Below, one piece after another: positions 7,561 to 10,094 of a stretch of 10,094 bases of DNA. The translations under genes and the position numbers were made by a program. This stretch comes from Acidobacteriota bacterium (GTDB lineage: Bacteria; Acidobacteriota; Thermoanaerobaculia; Multivoradales; JAHEKO01): positions 1 through 10,094 of the forward strand of contig JAOTUP010000036.1 of NCBI GenBank assembly GCA_029863825.1. The letters are read 5' to 3'. The notes beneath the pieces are model-generated. The model did not search any database and was not told the DNA's origin. It saw only the letters and a list, made by a program, of their open reading frames with translations. Numbering within the stretch: position 1 is the stretch's first letter; each line of letters begins with the position of its first letter.

Positions 7561-7621
7561 CGACCTAGGCCAAGTGCGGCTGAGCAGCCCCTGCGTGGAG
7601 TCGCCGGTATGACCGCAGGCC

Positions 7622-7647
7622 GTTGACCTGCGCAGTGCCGGTTGACC
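7622..7647. repeat. Paired GTTGACC direct repeat upstream of the kinase gene
   Basis: GTTGACC occurs at 7622-7628 and 7641-7647, 19 bp apart start to start (about two helical turns), and reads as GGTCAAC toward the kinase gene. The pair lies 75-100 bp before the kinase start codon, where a regulator could bind. The rest of the 266-bp gap (7548-7813) holds a TATACT on the minus strand (7761-7756) without a matching -35 box, and no gene. Confidence 0.3.
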
Positions 7648-7813
7648 AAGGGCAGTTTGGCAAGCTCCACCGCATCAACAGAACCTGCGTCGCGAGGTGT
7701 GGCTGGCAGGAGCTGTGCTCTCCGGAGGAAACCGCCAAGTTGACTCTTCGCCTGCAGTATACGCCTGTCGGCGGGTCGGCTCTCCGAGTGCAACCTTAGT
7801 CTGTTCGGAATCG

Positions 7814-8230
7814 CTACTCGTCTGCGCTCATCGCGGTCGACACCGAGATCGCGAACCCGTCCGGATCTACGACGCCGAAGTCTCGAGCACCCCACGGCTG
7901 GTCCGTAGGCTCGTAGGCCAGCGTGCCTCCGCGCGCGACGATGTCGGCGGCCAGCTGGTCGATGTCCTGCACCGTCGTGCAGTAGAGACGGAGGCCGGCG
8001 CCTTTGTGCCGGTCACGACCCTTGGCCCAGTCGTCCTGGCCGAGGAGGAACTCCGCGTTGCCGGCTTTTATCACTGCGCCGACGAGCTTGTCCTCATGCG
8101 TCATCTCGTTGACGACGATGAACCCCAGGACGTCACGGTACCAGGCGATGCTCGTGCTCATGTCGCCGACGGTGAGCGTCGGCATCACGGCGCGGAGGCG
8201 AAGTGTCTCGGGCTTCTTTCGTGCCTGCAT
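7814..8230 (-). CDS. VOC-superfamily (glyoxalase/bleomycin-resistance fold) protein
   Basis: Small cytosolic protein of 138 residues, the normal length for a two-module VOC domain. Evidence is the opening strand and helix MPTLTVGDMSTSIAWYRDVLGF (read in pieces, residues 16-37), the second-module strand and helix near residues 80-102 (GLRLYC, then DIDQLAADIVARGG), and the closing motif VDPDGFAISVS at 121-131. The metal-binding His/Glu positions of glyoxalase-like enzymes appear replaced: no His in the first strand, and Ser129 where DPDG-x-x-E usually has Glu. A metal-free binding protein of the bleomycin-resistance or PhnB-like type is more likely than an active metalloenzyme. The ATG at 8230 has a strong AAGGAG 7 nt upstream. 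It lies 65 nt after the ATP-grasp gene on the same strand and may be co-transcribed. Ligand unknown. Confidence 0.88.
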   Translation of the reverse strand: MQARKKPETLRLRAVMPTLTVGDMSTSIAWYRDVLGFIVVNEMTHEDKLVGAVIKAGNAEFLLGQDDWAKGRDRHKGAGLRLYCTTVQDIDQLAADIVARGGTLAYEPTDQPWGARDFGVVDPDGFAISVSTAMSADE

Positions 8231-8237
8231 GATTCTT

Positions 8238-8243
8238 CTCCTT
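8238..8243 (-). promoter_or_regulatory. Strong Shine-Dalgarno site of the VOC gene
   Basis: AAGGAG on the minus strand, 7 nt before ATG 8230-8228. It is the best ribosome binding site in the window. The contrast with the SD-less ATP-grasp and phosphatase starts suggests this gene is translated from an internal position on a longer mRNA. Confidence 0.7.
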
Positions 8244-8295
8244 CCAGTCGATCGAGAATGACCAGCGTGTCATGAAGAGAACAACAATCTCCCGC

Positions 8296-9720
8296 TCAAA
8301 CACCCAGAAGCCTTGGAAGTGTCGTCTCCATCATCTCTTCGGCCTGTTCTTGAGTCTCTCCCAGCGCGATGACGTCGAGCTTGCCGTTGGCGGCCAGCGG
8401 GCCGACGTTGTAGAAAACGAAGTGTCCGCTCCCGGTCACGGGATCGTAGAGCTCGGGCTCGACCGCGGCGAGGATGTCTGAGAAGGGTCTTCCGACGAGC
8501 GCCGAACGAACAAAATCCTGGGCGCGGTACGGTGGGCGGGGCCCCTCGAGCAGTCTTTCGACAAGCGCCATCGGTGTGCTGGTGCCGCCCCAACGCCCGT
8601 TGCACTCGGTGAATCGGAGCTCGAAGTCGCCGTCCGGATCGCCGACCACCAGGAGATCGAAGGAGCAGCGACCGACGTATCCGAGAGCTTGCAGGCCGGC
8701 GGCGATGCGCAGTGAGGCGTGCGCCATGGCCTGGTTGACGGGCGGTGGCAGCGTCGACGGGCGAGACCCGATGAACACTCCGTGCTCGCCTTCGAGCAGC
8801 TGTTCGTAGACGCCGTCGAGGCGTGGAGGTCCCAGATCCTCGGGCGGGATCCACAACTGAGTCGAGGGCGAGAGATCGGTTTCTTCCCAGGCTACGGCTT
8901 GCACGTCCTCGTCCCCATGCCACTCGGTCCGGGCGAGAAAGTCGTTCACCCGCTCGCGGACATGGTCTGGGCCAAAGCTGAGAAGTTGGCGGGAATCGAA
9001 GACCTCATTGCCCATGGCCGAGGCGCAGCGGAGGCGCTTCAGAGCGACGCGAGAGTGTCGGCTGGCGAGGTCGATGAGATGCTCGGCGACGTCGGTCGGG
9101 TCGTTGGTCTCGTACGTCTCGACGAGCCACTCGGATCCCAGGACCCGAGTGACGACTTCGCCAAAGGCCGCTTTGTCGTTGGCGATCCAGGTGACAGGCG
9201 GCGGCGGCGCGAGGATGATGACTGGCTGTCCGCTCTCCTCCGCCACACGCCGGCCGAGGTCCCAGACACTCTCGATTCCCATGTACGGGTGGATGATCAG
9301 GCCGCCGCCGGCGCGCGCAGCGGCAGTGATCTGTGCCAGCCCCGGACCGCTGGAGAGAGCACTGGCGACGGCGAGGGGATCCTCTTTCGGCGCTGCGCGA
9401 ACGAACTCGGCGGAGCCGAGGCGCAGGTGATCGCGACAGTAGGCTTCGTAACCGGGCGTCTGCGGAGTCACTGCGCCGAAGAGGTCACCGCTACCGGCCC
9501 GAAGGCGCGCGCGATGCTGATACTCCTCGACGCCCGAGACGCCGGTGAGGAACGGAATGGCCGAGACATCGTCCAGGCTCAGCACGGGAAGACGAGGAAG
9601 AGCGCTCATCCAGCGACAGGGGCCGAAGGGCTCGAGGGCTGTCCCGAGCTCGAGGCGCCCTGCCAGTGGTTGCACGGCGGCTTTGGCTGTCGCGCGCCCG
9701 GCCGCATCGAGGGTCATCAT
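8296..9720 (-). CDS. ATP-grasp-type ligase/carboxylase-like enzyme with pre-ATP-grasp N-terminal domain
   Basis: Protein of 474 residues from ATG 9720. The N-terminal ~165 residues resemble a pre-ATP-grasp (Rossmann-like) domain, including LIIHPYMGIESVWDLG. ATP-grasp features follow: NDK 181-183 at the start of the fold, VALKRLR with Lys228 as the likely ATP-binding lysine before a small-residue loop (CASAMGN), the strand GRCSFDLLVV, and FTECNGRWGGTS containing E372, N374 and R376, the E-x-N-x-R end motif that binds metal and phosphate. Such enzymes join a carboxylate to an amine or thiol through an acyl phosphate. The NGRWGGTS ending recalls PGM1-like peptide ligases, but that is an impression, not an assignment. 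ATG 9720 follows a TANNNT box by 7 nt with no SD; GTG 9741 (481 residues) and ATG 9717 are alternatives. The VOC gene follows after 65 nt. Confidence 0.75.
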   Translation of the reverse strand: MMTLDAAGRATAKAAVQPLAGRLELGTALEPFGPCRWMSALPRLPVLSLDDVSAIPFLTGVSGVEEYQHRARLRAGSGDLFGAVTPQTPGYEAYCRDHLRLGSAEFVRAAPKEDPLAVASALSSGPGLAQITAAARAGGGLIIHPYMGIESVWDLGRRVAEESGQPVIILAPPPPVTWIANDKAAFGEVVTRVLGSEWLVETYETNDPTDVAEHLIDLASRHSRVALKRLRCASAMGNEVFDSRQLLSFGPDHVRERVNDFLARTEWHGDEDVQAVAWEETDLSPSTQLWIPPEDLGPPRLDGVYEQLLEGEHGVFIGSRPSTLPPPVNQAMAHASLRIAAGLQALGYVGRCSFDLLVVGDPDGDFELRFTECNGRWGGTSTPMALVERLLEGPRPPYRAQDFVRSALVGRPFSDILAAVEPELYDPVTGSGHFVFYNVGPLAANGKLDVIALGETQEQAEEMMETTLPRLLGV

Positions 9721-9727
9721 TCGGGCG

Positions 9728-9733
9728 ACTCTA
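9728..9733 (-). promoter_or_regulatory. Candidate -10 box (TAGAGT) for a leaderless ATP-grasp transcript
   Basis: On the minus strand TAGAGT ends 7 nt before ATG 9720. No Shine-Dalgarno sequence is visible between them, so the mRNA could start at the AUG. No convincing -35 box is seen. If the GTG at 9741 is the true start instead, this hexamer is inside the gene and the call fails. Confidence 0.35.
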
Positions 9734-9972
9734 GCAAGCACCGGCTTCCGGGGCTTCTCGAGCGCCTCTTGGCACGATGACCTTGCTTCAGGGCGGACTT
9801 GCCGGGGACGAGACGGCGATCAGATCTTCACGAGGTCTACTTTTGCCTGTGGCAGGCGTAGTCGCGCGATCGCTGACACAGTATCGCTCCTCCAGCCGGA
9901 ACCGCGGTGGCTGGTGGTTCAACGTTGAGGTCGGCGCTGTCTCCGAGTCACGGGGCCGGTTCGCCAGGATCG

Positions 9973-10003
9973 GTCTGGCACGCCAGACGTCGAGGGTCGA
10001 CGT
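9973..10003 (+). promoter_or_regulatory. Two abutting hairpins sharing two bases
   Basis: GTCTGGC-AC-GCCAGAC (9973-9988) and ACGTCGA-GGG-TCGACGT (9987-10003) are perfect 7-bp palindromes that share bases 9987-9988, so both cannot form fully at once as RNA. They end 7 nt before an AGGGG (10010-10014) and 19 nt before ATG 10023. They could be an operator pair or a leader switch for a gene entering from the right. Confidence 0.3.
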
Positions 10004-10022
10004 TCAGCCAGGGGTTCGATGA

Positions 10023-10094
10023 ATGAAGAAGTTGTATCCGCAGGTTCGGGGAATCGGGGTGGCCGCAGTGAGTCTCGGGGATGACGGAGGATGA
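10023..10094 (+). CDS. Possible 23-codon open frame at the window end
   Basis: ATG 10023 is preceded by AGGGG with 8-nt spacing and runs MKKLYPQVRGIGVAAVSLG, then DDGG and TGA on the last three bases of the window. The start looks like the positive and hydrophobic opening of a signal peptide, but it stops before a cleavage site or mature domain. It could be a leader peptide, the remnant of an exported protein broken by a frameshift, or chance. No homolog is known to me. Confidence 0.2.
   Translation: MKKLYPQVRGIGVAAVSLGDDGG

Larger units (their letters stand above)
9721..10094. other. Gene-poor region with clustered inverted repeats
   Basis: No convincing gene is seen here. An 81-codon frame (9777-10022, +) begins with ATG but has no ribosome site, no domain pattern and many Arg/Ser codons; I treat it as doubtful. 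Inverted repeats: CTAC 9837-9840 with GTAG 9858-9861 enclosing GCCTG/CAGGC 9845-9857; CCAGCC 9892-9897 with GGCTGG 9909-9914; GTCTGGC 9973-9979 with GCCAGAC 9982-9988; and ACGTCGA 9987-9993 with TCGACGT 9997-10003. The region must also contain the upstream control sequences of the minus-strand ATP-grasp gene. Confidence 0.5.

Noticed and set aside
6429..7568. 379-codon plus-strand open frame opposite the kinase N-terminus
   Set aside because: It lies wholly antisense to the kinase and ATPase motifs, has no domain pattern, and is explained by GC-rich third positions of the real gene.
7740..7763. TTGACT followed by TATACG as a plus-strand promoter
   Set aside because: Spacing between the hexamers is 12 nt, too short for a sigma-70 promoter, and no plus-strand gene follows.
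7548..7895. N-terminal extension of the kinase to 1411 residues
   Set aside because: The added 116 codons are Arg-rich and patternless and would overlap the VOC gene; an RBS-like AAAGG supports the internal ATG at 7547.
8719..9780. 353-codon plus-strand open frame opposite the ATP-grasp gene
   Set aside because: It is an antisense shadow; the minus strand carries the coherent ATP-grasp signatures.
1..10094. CRISPR arrays, tRNA or rRNA genes, insertion sequences
   Set aside because: I saw no regularly spaced direct repeats, no cloverleaf or rRNA-like sequence, and no transposase motifs in any coding region.

Overview
The window is GC-rich throughout, with long open frames on both strands. 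It carries a partial outer-membrane barrel protein, a Hanks-type Ser/Thr kinase and an FHA-GAF-PP2C phosphatase. This suggests a Gram-negative bacterium with a large signalling repertoire, most likely Acidobacteriota or a similar soil or marine lineage. That assignment is an inference from gene style; no rRNA or marker gene is present.

Layout, left to right. The 3' end of an outer-membrane beta-barrel gene (3-413, +) is followed by a 117-nt imperfect palindrome (443-559). Next come a PrsW-family intramembrane protease (579-1589, +) and an FHA-GAF-PP2C (RsbU/SpoIIE type) phosphatase (1779-3479, +). The phosphatase converges on a 1295-residue Ser/Thr kinase-AAA ATPase-helical repeat protein (3660-7547, -). 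The 180-nt gap between these two holds a second, inverted and divergent copy of the palindromic element (3514-3604). Upstream of the kinase gene on the minus strand are a small VOC-fold protein (7814-8230, -) and an ATP-grasp-type enzyme (8296-9720, -). The last 374 bases hold no convincing gene. They contain the upstream region of the ATP-grasp gene, four inverted repeats and a 23-codon reading frame ending on the last base of the window.

How the genes may work together. The left and middle parts look like signal transduction: a membrane protease of the family that destroys anti-sigma factors, a phosphatase of the family that reactivates anti-anti-sigma factors, and a large STAND-like kinase facing the phosphatase tail to tail. 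The phosphatase's FHA domain could read phosphothreonine, so the kinase/phosphatase pair may act on shared substrates. No sigma, anti-sigma or STAS protein is in the window, so this link is inference. The ATP-grasp and VOC genes could form a short operon; their substrate is not evident.

The least ordinary features are the two intergenic copies of a long hairpin element sharing ordered sequence blocks, and two genes whose start codons sit 7-8 nt after a TANNNT box without a Shine-Dalgarno sequence (possible leaderless transcripts).
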